Numbered from the stretch's first letter, positions 1 to 5,922 are shown. The stretch is DNA of 6,129 nucleotides from Erysipelothrix rhusiopathiae (GCA_902797585.1 CADBTK010000054.1:1-6129), one strand, 5' to 3'. Made by a program: numbers and translations. The notes: a model not told the origin generated them from the letters alone.

Positions 1-1260
1 ATTGAATGGGGATGCATGATGATTTATATGTTCTTGTTTCCTATTCCTCATAGCTTATTGCGAATGTTTCTTTTTTCTATTGCTTCGTATGGCTTAAAAA
101 CTCCTACAAGACGGCTACAATTTTCGATTTGTGCTTTTCTATGTTTAAAACCATATGCGGCCGATTCTTTTGCTTTTGTCTTGCCAGTTTGTTTACAGAC
201 TATCTCTTTGTTGGATAAAGGACGATTTCATCAATGGCTTTTACGAAAAGGGACATTGATTCTATGTCAGTTGTGGTATTTTCATCGTATCGATGTATTC
301 TTATTAATCTTTTTTGGACCTTTAAGAAAAATCTATACATACTTAATGACTCTTTCTTTGATTCCGATGATACGACATATTGCTCTTTATGCTTATTCTT
401 TATTGACTCATTTTCTTTCTAGTTGCCCAAAACTTCAATATCATTACACGCCGGGATTTCTCTTTTTATTCTTTTTATTTTTTCTTATCTGGAAACGCAA
501 AACTTGGATTGTTATTGGATTGTGTTTATTGCCTTTTTTTCAGACGAAGATAGACCCTTTTTTTCATGTATATATGTTAGATATAGGACAAGGGGATTGT
601 ACACTGATTGTTGAACCTTTTTCACGCTCAGCAGTAATGATTGATTGTGGGGGTAATTTGTATCGAGATAATGTAGAACAAGTTGTTTATCCTTTCTTAC
701 AAAGTATTCAAGTGAACCATTTGGATGCATTGATAGTTACCCATGATGACTTTGACCACAATGGAGGAGTAGACAATCTTTCTAAACTAATTTCTATTGA
801 TTCAATTATTACGAATCCAAATAAAACACCTTCTGTTTCTTATCCTTTCTTTTCATTATTGCCAGATAGACAAGAACAAGGAAATGATGGCAGTATTCTT
901 TCTTATTTTGTTTATGATGAGGTTGGATATTTATGGACAGGGGATGCTGGTATAAAGATAGAACAAGAACTCATCCAATCGTATACATTAAATGTTGATA
1001 TATTGAAACTTGGACATCATGGATCCGATACAAGTAGTTCTTACTCATTCTTAGATACATTAAGGCCTAAACTTGGTTTAGTTTCAGTAGGGTATAAGAA
1101 TCGTTATCGTCATCCAAGCAGTCAAGTGATTGCACGTTGTCATCAAATGGGAATACAAACATTAGAAACCAAAGATGTTGGTTCTATTCATCTTTTTAGT
1201 TTTCGAGGATGTCTCTTTTTTGAATCGGCGAGTGGTTTGTTTGGTATAATACGATTATGA
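1..1260 (+). CDS. comEC: ComEC/Rec2 DNA-uptake channel, 3' part (5' end outside window)
   Basis: ComEC is the inner-membrane channel that passes single-stranded DNA into the cytoplasm during natural transformation. The frame is open from base 1, so the Met codons at 16 and 19 are internal and the start lies upstream. About the first 540 bases encode hydrophobic segments broken by short basic loops, consistent with the end of the Competence domain. From about 560 comes the C-terminal metallo-beta-lactamase-like domain: DIGQGD (580-597), the DCGG turn (643-654), THDDFDHNGG (739-768), which matches the metal-binding HxxxDH pattern, WTGD (about 934-945), GHHGS (1012-1026) and an SVGYKNRYRHP segment (about 1087-1119). 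All expected C-terminal motifs are present and no frame break is seen, so the visible part looks functional. It overlaps holA by four bases (ATGA), suggesting translational coupling. Whether the organism is actually transformable cannot be judged here. Confidence 0.95.
   Translation: MEWGCMMIYMFLFPIPHSLLRMFLFSIASYGLKTPTRRLQFSICAFLCLKPYAADSFAFVLPVCLQTISLLDKGRFHQWLLRKGTLILCQLWYFHRIDVFLLIFFGPLRKIYTYLMTLSLIPMIRHIALYAYSLLTHFLSSCPKLQYHYTPGFLFLFFLFFLIWKRKTWIVIGLCLLPFFQTKIDPFFHVYMLDIGQGDCTLIVEPFSRSAVMIDCGGNLYRDNVEQVVYPFLQSIQVNHLDALIVTHDDFDHNGGVDNLSKLISIDSIITNPNKTPSVSYPFFSLLPDRQEQGNDGSILSYFVYDEVGYLWTGDAGIKIEQELIQSYTLNVDILKLGHHGSDTSSSYSFLDTLRPKLGLVSVGYKNRYRHPSSQVIARCHQMGIQTLETKDVGSIHLFSFRGCLFFESASGLFGIIRL
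1220..1250 (+). promoter_or_regulatory. Possible extended -10 promoter for holA inside the comEC 3' end
   Basis: A TGG-TATAAT extended -10 lies at 1242-1250, with a perfect hexamer at 1245-1250. A TTGAAT at 1220-1225 could be a weak -35 with a 19-base spacer. A start about seven bases after the -10 would fall at or next to the holA ATG at 1257. The ten bases GGTATAATAC recur in front of fmt (5892-5901). The element lies in coding sequence, so chance remains possible. Confidence 0.4.
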
Positions 1261-2195
1261 ATATTATTTTATATGGGAATGACACCAATCGAATGCGCCA
1301 AAAAGTAGAAGCATTAAAAAAACAATACAAGATTGAGTATGTCTTATCTTTTGATGCCACGAAAGAGGAACAAAGTAACATTTTAAATGAAATGGATTCG
1401 GTGACTATTTTTGATGAACCAAAGATGATAGTGATCGACCAATCGACGTTTTTATCCGCAAAGGATACGACAAAGTATGATATCGAAGCATTTATTCGAC
1501 GCAGTAATGAAGACCAACAAGTTATCGTCATTTATTGTTGTCCGGCGCAAAAGTTGGATGGACGAAAAAAACTTGTCAAAAAGATGCAAGAAGTCTCTAA
1601 AGTGATTCCATGCATGGCATTGGATGAAAAAAGTCAACCAGCTTTAATACAAGAGTTATTAAAGAAATATCAATTAGACATGCAGCCGCAAGCTTACGAT
1701 TATTTTATTGCCAATGCAGGTATGAATCCGATGAATATCGAAAATGATATACGCAAATTAAAAACGTATGCCGATACTATTACACTGAAAGATGTCAAGG
1801 CTTTAGTAGCTGTTGCACCAAATGAAGATATATTCAAAATGGTCAATGCGCTTTTTGAAAAACAAACGACACGATTTTTACAGTACTATCGTTCTTTCCG
1901 CCAACAAGGGATGGAACCGGTAGCTATTGTTGCTCTATTAGCAGGACAAATTCGATTCTTATATCAAGTGCGTGTTCAAATGGATATAGGTTATAACCAA
2001 CAAGAAATTGCCTCTCATTTAAAGGCGCATCCATATCGTGTAAAGATGAGCATGCAGCGAGCTTTAGCTTATCGAGCGCAAGATTTATTGGATCAATTGG
2101 AAGAATTATCGGACTTTGATCAAAAGATGAAAAAAGGGTTGGTGGATAAAGACCAAGGGTTTGAACAATGGGTCTTCCAACGATTCATAGGTTAA
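1257..2195 (+). CDS. holA: DNA polymerase III delta subunit (clamp-loader wrench)
   Basis: HolA is the clamp-loader subunit that opens the beta sliding clamp so that it can be placed on primed DNA in the cytoplasm. The product is 312 aa, slightly short against a usual 330-345. It starts with the degenerate nucleotide-binding strand MNIILYGND (residues 1-9). A helical middle region carries NIENDIRKLKTYA (160-172), typical of the delta family. The C-terminal collar domain (about 200-312) contains LLAGQIRFLYQVR (227-239) and the conserved EIASHLKAHPYRVK (250-263). The ATG at 1257 overlaps the comEC stop as ATGA. There is no Shine-Dalgarno sequence just upstream, so translation probably depends on coupling to comEC or on a leaderless transcript from the promoter-like element at 1242-1250. 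The comEC-holA order is common in Firmicutes and supports the call. Confidence 0.95.
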   Translation: MNIILYGNDTNRMRQKVEALKKQYKIEYVLSFDATKEEQSNILNEMDSVTIFDEPKMIVIDQSTFLSAKDTTKYDIEAFIRRSNEDQQVIVIYCCPAQKLDGRKKLVKKMQEVSKVIPCMALDEKSQPALIQELLKKYQLDMQPQAYDYFIANAGMNPMNIENDIRKLKTYADTITLKDVKALVAVAPNEDIFKMVNALFEKQTTRFLQYYRSFRQQGMEPVAIVALLAGQIRFLYQVRVQMDIGYNQQEIASHLKAHPYRVKMSMQRALAYRAQDLLDQLEELSDFDQKMKKGLVDKDQGFEQWVFQRFIG

Positions 2196-2216
2196 ATATT
2201 TTTGAACCAAAAATAT
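2196..2216. repeat. Perfect 9-bp inverted repeat after holA
   Basis: The arms ATATTTTTG (2196-2204) and CAAAAATAT (2208-2216) are separated by AAC. It starts one base after the holA stop. It is too AT-rich, and lacks the following T-run, to be a convincing terminator. It may be an operator: its core TATTTTT-N5-AAAAATA resembles the element at 2252-2268. Confidence 0.5.
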
Positions 2217-2219
2217 AAT
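2214..2219 (+). promoter_or_regulatory. Candidate -10 box (TATAAT) upstream of deoC
   Basis: This is a perfect TATAAT hexamer 124 bases before the deoC start. At the right distance upstream only a weak TTAAAT (2192-2197, 16-base spacer) is found, overlapping the holA stop. If used, the deoC leader would be about 115 bases and the dyad at 2217-2228 would overlap the promoter, as an operator would. In such AT-rich DNA the match may be fortuitous. Confidence 0.35.
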
Positions 2220-2228
2220 GAATTCATT
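2217..2228. repeat. 12-bp perfect dyad, possible operator
   Basis: AATGAATTCATT is a perfect palindrome that overlaps the last bases of the candidate -10 box. Its position over the presumed promoter start is where a repressor would bind. It has no loop and is too short for a stable RNA hairpin, so a DNA-binding role fits better than termination. No regulator is encoded in the window. Confidence 0.4.
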
Positions 2229-2251
2229 TTTTCACAAACAAAAGAAAAATT

Positions 2252-2268
2252 TATTTTTTTCAAAAATA
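2252..2268. repeat. Second AT-rich inverted repeat (TATTTTT-TTC-AAAAATA)
   Basis: The 7-bp arms at 2252-2258 and 2262-2268 are separated by TTC. The same arms occur at 2197-2203 and 2209-2215, giving two similar dyads whose centres are about 54 bases apart in the gap before deoC. Paired sites with this spacing would suit a looping or cooperative repressor, but low-complexity A/T sequence makes chance matches likely. Confidence 0.35.
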
Positions 2269-2331
2269 CAAAAATAATAACTGTATACGTTTTGGTTTTT
2301 CCATAATAATAAAAGAAGAAAATGACGATAT

Positions 2332-2337
2332 AGGAGG
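2332..2337 (+). promoter_or_regulatory. Ribosome binding site of the deoC-family gene
   Basis: A full AGGAGG lies five bases before the ATG at 2343. It fixes the start there rather than at the in-frame Met codons 10 or 12 of the product, which have no such site. Confidence 0.85.
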
Positions 2338-2342
2338 AAAAA

Positions 2343-3056
2343 ATGAAACCAAATAAACCAGCAGCAGAAATGTCAATGAAGGAATTGACAAGATATATTG
2401 ATTATTCTGTATTAAAACCAGAATTTACCGAAGAAGACATTATTTCTTTAACAAAAGATGGAGTGGAAAAAGAATGTAATACCATTTGTATTAATCCAGC
2501 ATATATGGAACTTTGTAAACCATTGGTACAAGGATCAAATACTAAATTATGTCCAGTATGTGATTTCCCATTTGGAGCAAGCAGTACTGCTTCAAAAGTT
2601 GCACAAGCAAAAATCTTAGTGGATAACTATGCAGATGTTATTGGAGAATTAGATATTGTAGCTAATTTTGGATGGATTCGCTCTGGCTTATATGACAAAG
2701 TGACGGAAGATATCAAAGCGGTAGTAGAAGTCTGTCATGAAAAAAATGTTCCAGTGAAAGTTATCTTTGAAACCGATGCTTTAAATGAAGAACAAATTAG
2801 AAAAGCATGTCAATGTTGTATTTCAGCAAAGGCAGACTATGTTAAAACAAGTACTGGGTTCTTAACTGGATTTGAAGCACATGGTGCAACGCCAGAAGTG
2901 ATTCAAATCATGATGGAAGAAGTCGAAGGAAAATGTAAAATCAAAGGAAGTGGATGTATTCGTACACGTGAACACTTCTTACAATTAATTGACATGGGAA
3001 TTGACCGCATGGGAGTTGGATACAGAAGTGTACCAGTAGTCCTTGGATTAGAATAA
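2343..3056 (+). CDS. deoC: DeoC-family class I aldolase with a divergent phosphate-binding site
   Basis: DeoC reversibly cleaves 2-deoxyribose 5-phosphate to acetaldehyde and glyceraldehyde 3-phosphate through a Schiff base on a TIM barrel. The product is 237 aa, close to family length with a short N-terminal extension. Seen: IDYSVLKP (19-26; usually IDHTLLKP), ICINPAY (48-54), GELDIVANFG (101-110, catalytic Asp104), KVIFET (139-144), VKTSTGF (167-173, Schiff-base Lys168) and IKGSGCIRT (200-208, second lysine Lys201). The catalytic triad is therefore intact. Odd: the loop normally SGGIR is SGCIR (Cys205), and the C-terminal GTSSG/GASS phosphate loop is replaced by MGVGYRSV (223-230), removing the serines that bind phosphate in E. 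coli DeoC. The protein has 11 cysteines. No nucleoside phosphorylase or phosphopentomutase gene is nearby; the next gene is a glycyl radical enzyme. Family assignment is firm. True deoxyribose-phosphate activity is uncertain, and the symbol denotes homology. Confidence 0.85.
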   Translation: MKPNKPAAEMSMKELTRYIDYSVLKPEFTEEDIISLTKDGVEKECNTICINPAYMELCKPLVQGSNTKLCPVCDFPFGASSTASKVAQAKILVDNYADVIGELDIVANFGWIRSGLYDKVTEDIKAVVEVCHEKNVPVKVIFETDALNEEQIRKACQCCISAKADYVKTSTGFLTGFEAHGATPEVIQIMMEEVEGKCKIKGSGCIRTREHFLQLIDMGIDRMGVGYRSVPVVLGLE

Positions 3057-3060
3057 GGAT

Positions 3061-3090
3061 GAGTTTGTGCCTAGCGCAAACTCTTTTTTT
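3061..3090 (+). terminator. Intrinsic terminator between deoC and the glycyl radical enzyme gene
   Basis: The stem GAGTTTGTGC (3061-3070) pairs with GCGCAAACTC (3074-3083): ten pairs including one G-U, loop CTA. Seven T residues follow (3084-3090). It begins four bases after the deoC stop and ends 14 bases before the next start codon. It would cut, or set the level of, transcription entering the downstream gene. Confidence 0.85.
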
Positions 3091-3091
3091 G

Positions 3092-3097
3092 AAAGGA
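3092..3097 (+). promoter_or_regulatory. Ribosome binding site of the glycyl radical enzyme gene
   Basis: AAAGGA lies seven bases before the ATG at 3105, immediately after the T-run of the preceding terminator. It supports this start and shows that the gene can be translated independently of deoC. Confidence 0.7.
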
Positions 3098-3104
3098 AAA
3101 AAAG

Positions 3105-5519
3105 ATGAGAGAGTTTTTGTTCTATAAACAGCATGGAAAACAAGTGGACTGGAAGCGGATTGATACATTTCAAAAACGGATGGAAAAACGACAAGCACGC
3201 ATCTGTAGTCAAAGAGCGCTTCTTTATACAGAATCTTTTCGTATGACAGAAGGACAACCTTATATCATTCGTAAAGCCAAAGCATTTGCGCATACCTTAG
3301 AAAATATGGATATTTATATTGAAAAAGATTCTTTGATTTTTGGTAATCAAGCATCTTCTAACTTTGCTGCTCCTATTTTCCCAGAATATTCCATTCAATG
3401 GGTGTTGGATGAATTGGATCAATTTGAAAAACGGGAAGGGGATATTTTCTATATTGATGAACAAACGAAACAACAGATACGCTCGATTGCTCCTTATTGG
3501 TTAGGAAATACTCATGAAGATAGAGTTAATCAAAATATAACAGAAGATATTTTGTTGGCTGAAAAACAAGGAGTTATTCACCGTGGAGGAATCTCGATGA
3601 GTGGGGATGGTCATATTGTTCCTGATTATCCAATGGTATTGGCCCAAGGATTATTGCCTTTAATCCAACAAGCTAAACAAGCCTTACAAGATGGGCGCCT
3701 ATCTAGTCAACAACATGATTTTTATCAAGCTGTCATCATCAGTTTAGAAGCGGCATTAACTTTTTCTAAACGATATGGACAATTGGCTAATGATTTAGCA
3801 CAAAAAGAACAAGATAAGAAACGCAAAAATGAATTAGAACAAATAGCTAGTATTGCCAATCATTTATTGGAAAAAGGAGCCTCTACTTTTTGGGAAGGGG
3901 TACAAGTTGTTTATTTAATTCATGTCCTTCAAATGATTGAATCCAATGGACATTCATTTTGTTATGGTCGTTTTGATCAATATATGTTTGATTTGTACCA
4001 AAAGGATACAAGTATTGATAAAGATCAAGCACTGGAATTAATTACCCATATGTTTATTATGAGTTCCTCTAATAATAAAGTAAGACCTTATGGACATACG
4101 AAGTTTTCGCAAGGATATCCTTTATATTCAAACCTTGTGGTAGGAGGGCTTACACCAGAAGGAAAAGATGGAACCAATGATTTAACATATCTTTGTATTG
4201 AGGCGATGAATTTAACGGCTTTAGCTGAACCTAATTTCTCTGCTCGTTATCATTCAAATAGTCCTAAAAAATATTTAAAAGCCTGTGCCTTATTGATAAG
4301 AACAGGTTGTGGAATGCCTAGTATGTTTAATGATGAAGTAGCCATTAAAGGTCTATTGGATTTACAAATACCACAAAAAGATGCCAACGACTATTGTCCA
4401 ATTGGTTGTGTGGAAACAGGAGTTCCAGGAAAATATGGACACCGAGCGACAGGAATGACATATGTCAATTGGGGGAAAGTATTTGAGTTGATGATGTATA
4501 ACGGATTTGATCCAAATACTGGTATTCGTTTACTTTCCGTTCAAGAAAATGAAGAGAAAGAATCACACTTTGATGACTATCATCATGTTTGGTCAACGTG
4601 GGAAAGATTTTTGAAATATTATTCTGATTTATCCATAAAATGTGATGCGATTTGTGATGAAAGTTTAGAAATCTTTGATGCAGATCCTTTTGCCAGTGCC
4701 TTAATTCAAGATTCCATGAAACTTGGAAAAACATTGAAACAAGGGGGATGTCGATACGACGTGATTTCTCAATCCAATATTGGACCAAGTGTTGTAGGAA
4801 ATTCTTTAATGGTTATAAAAGAACTAGTCTTTGATAAAAAAGAGATTCGCTTTCATGAGTTGTTAGAAGCGATGAAAGATAATTGGAACCAAGAATCATC
4901 CAAAAGAATTCTTAAAAAAGTTTTGGCGGTAGAAAAATTTGGAAATGACGAAGATCAAGTTGATAAAATTGTAAGCGATGTCTTTGAAAGTTATTTGTCC
5001 TTATTGCCAAGTTATGAAACGCTTCGTAAAGGAAAGGGGCCAAAGGTTAGTGCCTATACTATGTCGACAAGTAATATTACTAGTTATGTTCCAAATGGAT
5101 TTGTGGTAGGAGCTACACCAGATGGTCGCTTTGCAGGAACACCATTAAATGAAGGATGTTCGCCTACACAAGGAACGGATCATAAAGGGCCGACGGCAGT
5201 CATTAATTCGGTATCGAAATTACCAAATTGGAAAGTAGCAGCGGGTCAATTGTTGAATATGCGATTTGATCCAGATGCATTACAAACTGAGAAAGGCATT
5301 GATACCTTTGTGGCTTTCTTGCAAGTTTCTCAAAAAAAGGGGATTTATCATAACCAATTCAATGTCATTTCTAGCAAGACATTGAAACAGGCACAAGAAA
5401 AACCACAAGATTATACAGATTTAATTGTACGTGTTGCAGGATATTGCGCACAATTTATTTCCTTGATGCCCCAAACTCAAGATGCGATTATTGCTCGAAC
5501 GGAAAATAAATGGACATAA
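3105..5519 (+). CDS. Glycyl radical enzyme, dehydratase/lyase type, substrate unknown
   Basis: The 804-aa product is full length for the family. A radical SAM activase puts a glycyl radical on the C-terminal loop; the radical passes to an active-site thiyl that abstracts hydrogen from the substrate. Seen: N-terminal PFL-like domain from about residue 25, GHIVPDY (169-175), SNGHSFCYGRFDQY (280-293), GMPSMFNDE (403-411), active-site IGCVE (433-437: Cys435, Glu437), and radical motif RVAGYCAQF (776-784, Gly779) followed by the usual DAIIART tail. A single Cys plus Glu at +2 excludes classical pyruvate formate-lyase, which has adjacent cysteines. It points to the glycerol/diol dehydratase, choline lyase and hydroxyproline dehydratase side of the family. 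GCVE is followed by TG, not the common PQ, so I do not name a substrate. The N-terminus starts at the core fold, with no microcompartment-targeting extension. No activase gene is adjacent. It follows deoC behind a terminator. Confidence 0.92.
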   Translation: MREFLFYKQHGKQVDWKRIDTFQKRMEKRQARICSQRALLYTESFRMTEGQPYIIRKAKAFAHTLENMDIYIEKDSLIFGNQASSNFAAPIFPEYSIQWVLDELDQFEKREGDIFYIDEQTKQQIRSIAPYWLGNTHEDRVNQNITEDILLAEKQGVIHRGGISMSGDGHIVPDYPMVLAQGLLPLIQQAKQALQDGRLSSQQHDFYQAVIISLEAALTFSKRYGQLANDLAQKEQDKKRKNELEQIASIANHLLEKGASTFWEGVQVVYLIHVLQMIESNGHSFCYGRFDQYMFDLYQKDTSIDKDQALELITHMFIMSSSNNKVRPYGHTKFSQGYPLYSNLVVGGLTPEGKDGTNDLTYLCIEAMNLTALAEPNFSARYHSNSPKKYLKACALLIRTGCGMPSMFNDEVAIKGLLDLQIPQKDANDYCPIGCVETGVPGKYGHRATGMTYVNWGKVFELMMYNGFDPNTGIRLLSVQENEEKESHFDDYHHVWSTWERFLKYYSDLSIKCDAICDESLEIFDADPFASALIQDSMKLGKTLKQGGCRYDVISQSNIGPSVVGNSLMVIKELVFDKKEIRFHELLEAMKDNWNQESSKRILKKVLAVEKFGNDEDQVDKIVSDVFESYLSLLPSYETLRKGKGPKVSAYTMSTSNITSYVPNGFVVGATPDGRFAGTPLNEGCSPTQGTDHKGPTAVINSVSKLPNWKVAAGQLLNMRFDPDALQTEKGIDTFVAFLQVSQKKGIYHNQFNVISSKTLKQAQEKPQDYTDLIVRVAGYCAQFISLMPQTQDAIIARTENKWT

Positions 5520-5520
5520 T

Positions 5521-5548
5521 AAAAGCTTCCGAAATCGGAAGCTTTTTT
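5521..5548. terminator. Bidirectional terminator between convergent genes
   Basis: A perfect 11-bp stem AAAAGCTTCCG (5521-5531) / CGGAAGCTTTT (5536-5546), with loop AAAT, is followed on the plus strand by further T residues. On the minus strand the same hairpin is followed by a T-rich tail (TTTTATTATG). It sits between the stop codons at 5519 and 5550 and can serve both the glycyl radical enzyme gene and rpsT. Confidence 0.9.
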
Positions 5549-5549
5549 C

Positions 5550-5810
5550 TTATAGAGAATTGATTGCTTTTGCTAAACGTGATTTTTGACGGCTTGCGTA
5601 GTTCTTGTGGTGAACTCCACGAGTAACGGCGCTGTCTAATTTAGAACAACATTCGTTGTAAGCTGCAACGGCCGCGTCTTTATCTTTAGCATCAACGGCA
5701 GCCAACACTTTTTTAATGCTGGTTTTCAAAGCCGTTTTTCTGGATACAACCAACTTGTGTGCTTTGTTATTTGTCTTTACACGTTTCTTTTGTGATTGGA
5801 TTTGTGGCAT
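5550..5810 (-). CDS. rpsT: 30S ribosomal protein S20
   Basis: S20 is a three-helix, lysine/arginine-rich protein that binds 16S rRNA early in small-subunit assembly. The product is 86 aa, the normal length. It begins MPQIQSQKKRVKTNNKAH (1-18) and ends with the conserved RGVHHKNYASRQKSRLAKAIN (64-84). The frame stays open upstream to 5924, but the start at 5810 is chosen because AGGAGGT lies seven bases upstream and because the S20 family begins exactly here; the 38 extra codons are hydrophobic and overlap the promoter. It is divergent from fmt and convergent with the glycyl radical enzyme gene. The hairpin at 5521-5548 follows its stop almost at once. Own promoter at 5843-5872. Confidence 0.97.
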   Translation of the reverse strand: MPQIQSQKKRVKTNNKAHKLVVSRKTALKTSIKKVLAAVDAKDKDAAVAAYNECCSKLDSAVTRGVHHKNYASRQKSRLAKAINSL

Positions 5811-5817
5811 CGCTCGC

Positions 5818-5824
5818 ACCTCCT
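5818..5824 (-). promoter_or_regulatory. Ribosome binding site of rpsT
   Basis: On the minus strand AGGAGGT ends seven bases before the ATG at 5810. This near-perfect site decides the start against the longer open frame reaching 5924. Confidence 0.9.
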
Positions 5825-5842
5825 GACATAAATTGCAAAAAG

Positions 5843-5872
5843 AGTATAGCATAATTAATAAAACTATTGCAA
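5843..5872 (-). promoter_or_regulatory. rpsT promoter with extended -10
   Basis: Read on the minus strand: -35 TTGCAA (5872-5867), an 18-base spacer, then TATACT (5848-5843) preceded by TGC, an extended -10. Transcription should start near 5836, giving a leader of about 26 bases before the ATG. Strength fits a ribosomal protein gene. Confidence 0.75.
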
Positions 5873-5893
5873 CACAAGAGTGAAAAAATAAGG

Positions 5894-5899
5894 TATAAT
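5894..5899 (+). promoter_or_regulatory. fmt -10 box
   Basis: Perfect TATAAT 29 bases before the fmt ATG, so the transcript would begin near 5906, just ahead of the ribosome binding site. No good -35 lies 16-18 bases upstream; the palindromic TTGCAA at 5867-5872 is 21 bases away, longer than usual. The surrounding GGTATAATAC is shared with the element before holA. Confidence 0.6.
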
Positions 5900-5910
5900 A
5901 CCGAAAGATT

Positions 5911-5916
5911 GGAGGT
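5911..5916 (+). promoter_or_regulatory. Ribosome binding site of fmt
   Basis: GGAGGT six bases before the ATG at 5923, confirming the fmt start. Confidence 0.85.
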
Positions 5917-5922
5917 TTCTGC

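Noticed and set aside
234..614. Two short plus-strand frames of about 60 codons within comEC
   Set aside because: Out-of-frame shadows of the comEC membrane region, with no ribosome binding site or family resemblance.
1196..1531. Minus-strand frame of 111 codons over the comEC/holA junction
   Set aside because: Antisense to two confidently identified genes, with no recognisable protein features.
2196..2232. Terminator of the comEC-holA transcript
   Set aside because: The inverted repeat has almost no G-C pairs and the T-run after the dyad is not joined to a stable hairpin.
2282..2295. Possible catabolite-control (cre) site around TGTATACG
   Set aside because: Only the left half fits; the right half ends GG instead of CA.
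2989..2994. Perfect TTGACA inside deoC as the -35 of a promoter for the radical enzyme
   Set aside because: No TATAAT-like hexamer lies 15-19 bases downstream.
2941..3293. Two overlapping minus-strand frames across the deoC/GRE junction
   Set aside because: They run through the deoC end, the terminator and the radical enzyme start on the opposite strand; composition is that of antisense.
4465..4788. Minus-strand frame of 107 codons inside the radical enzyme gene
   Set aside because: Antisense to a conserved coding region, with no independent support.
3105..5519. Identification as pyruvate formate-lyase
   Set aside because: The active site has a single Cys followed by V-E rather than the paired cysteines of pyruvate formate-lyase.
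2343..5519. Bacterial microcompartment locus
   Set aside because: No shell-protein genes are present and the radical enzyme has no N-terminal targeting extension.
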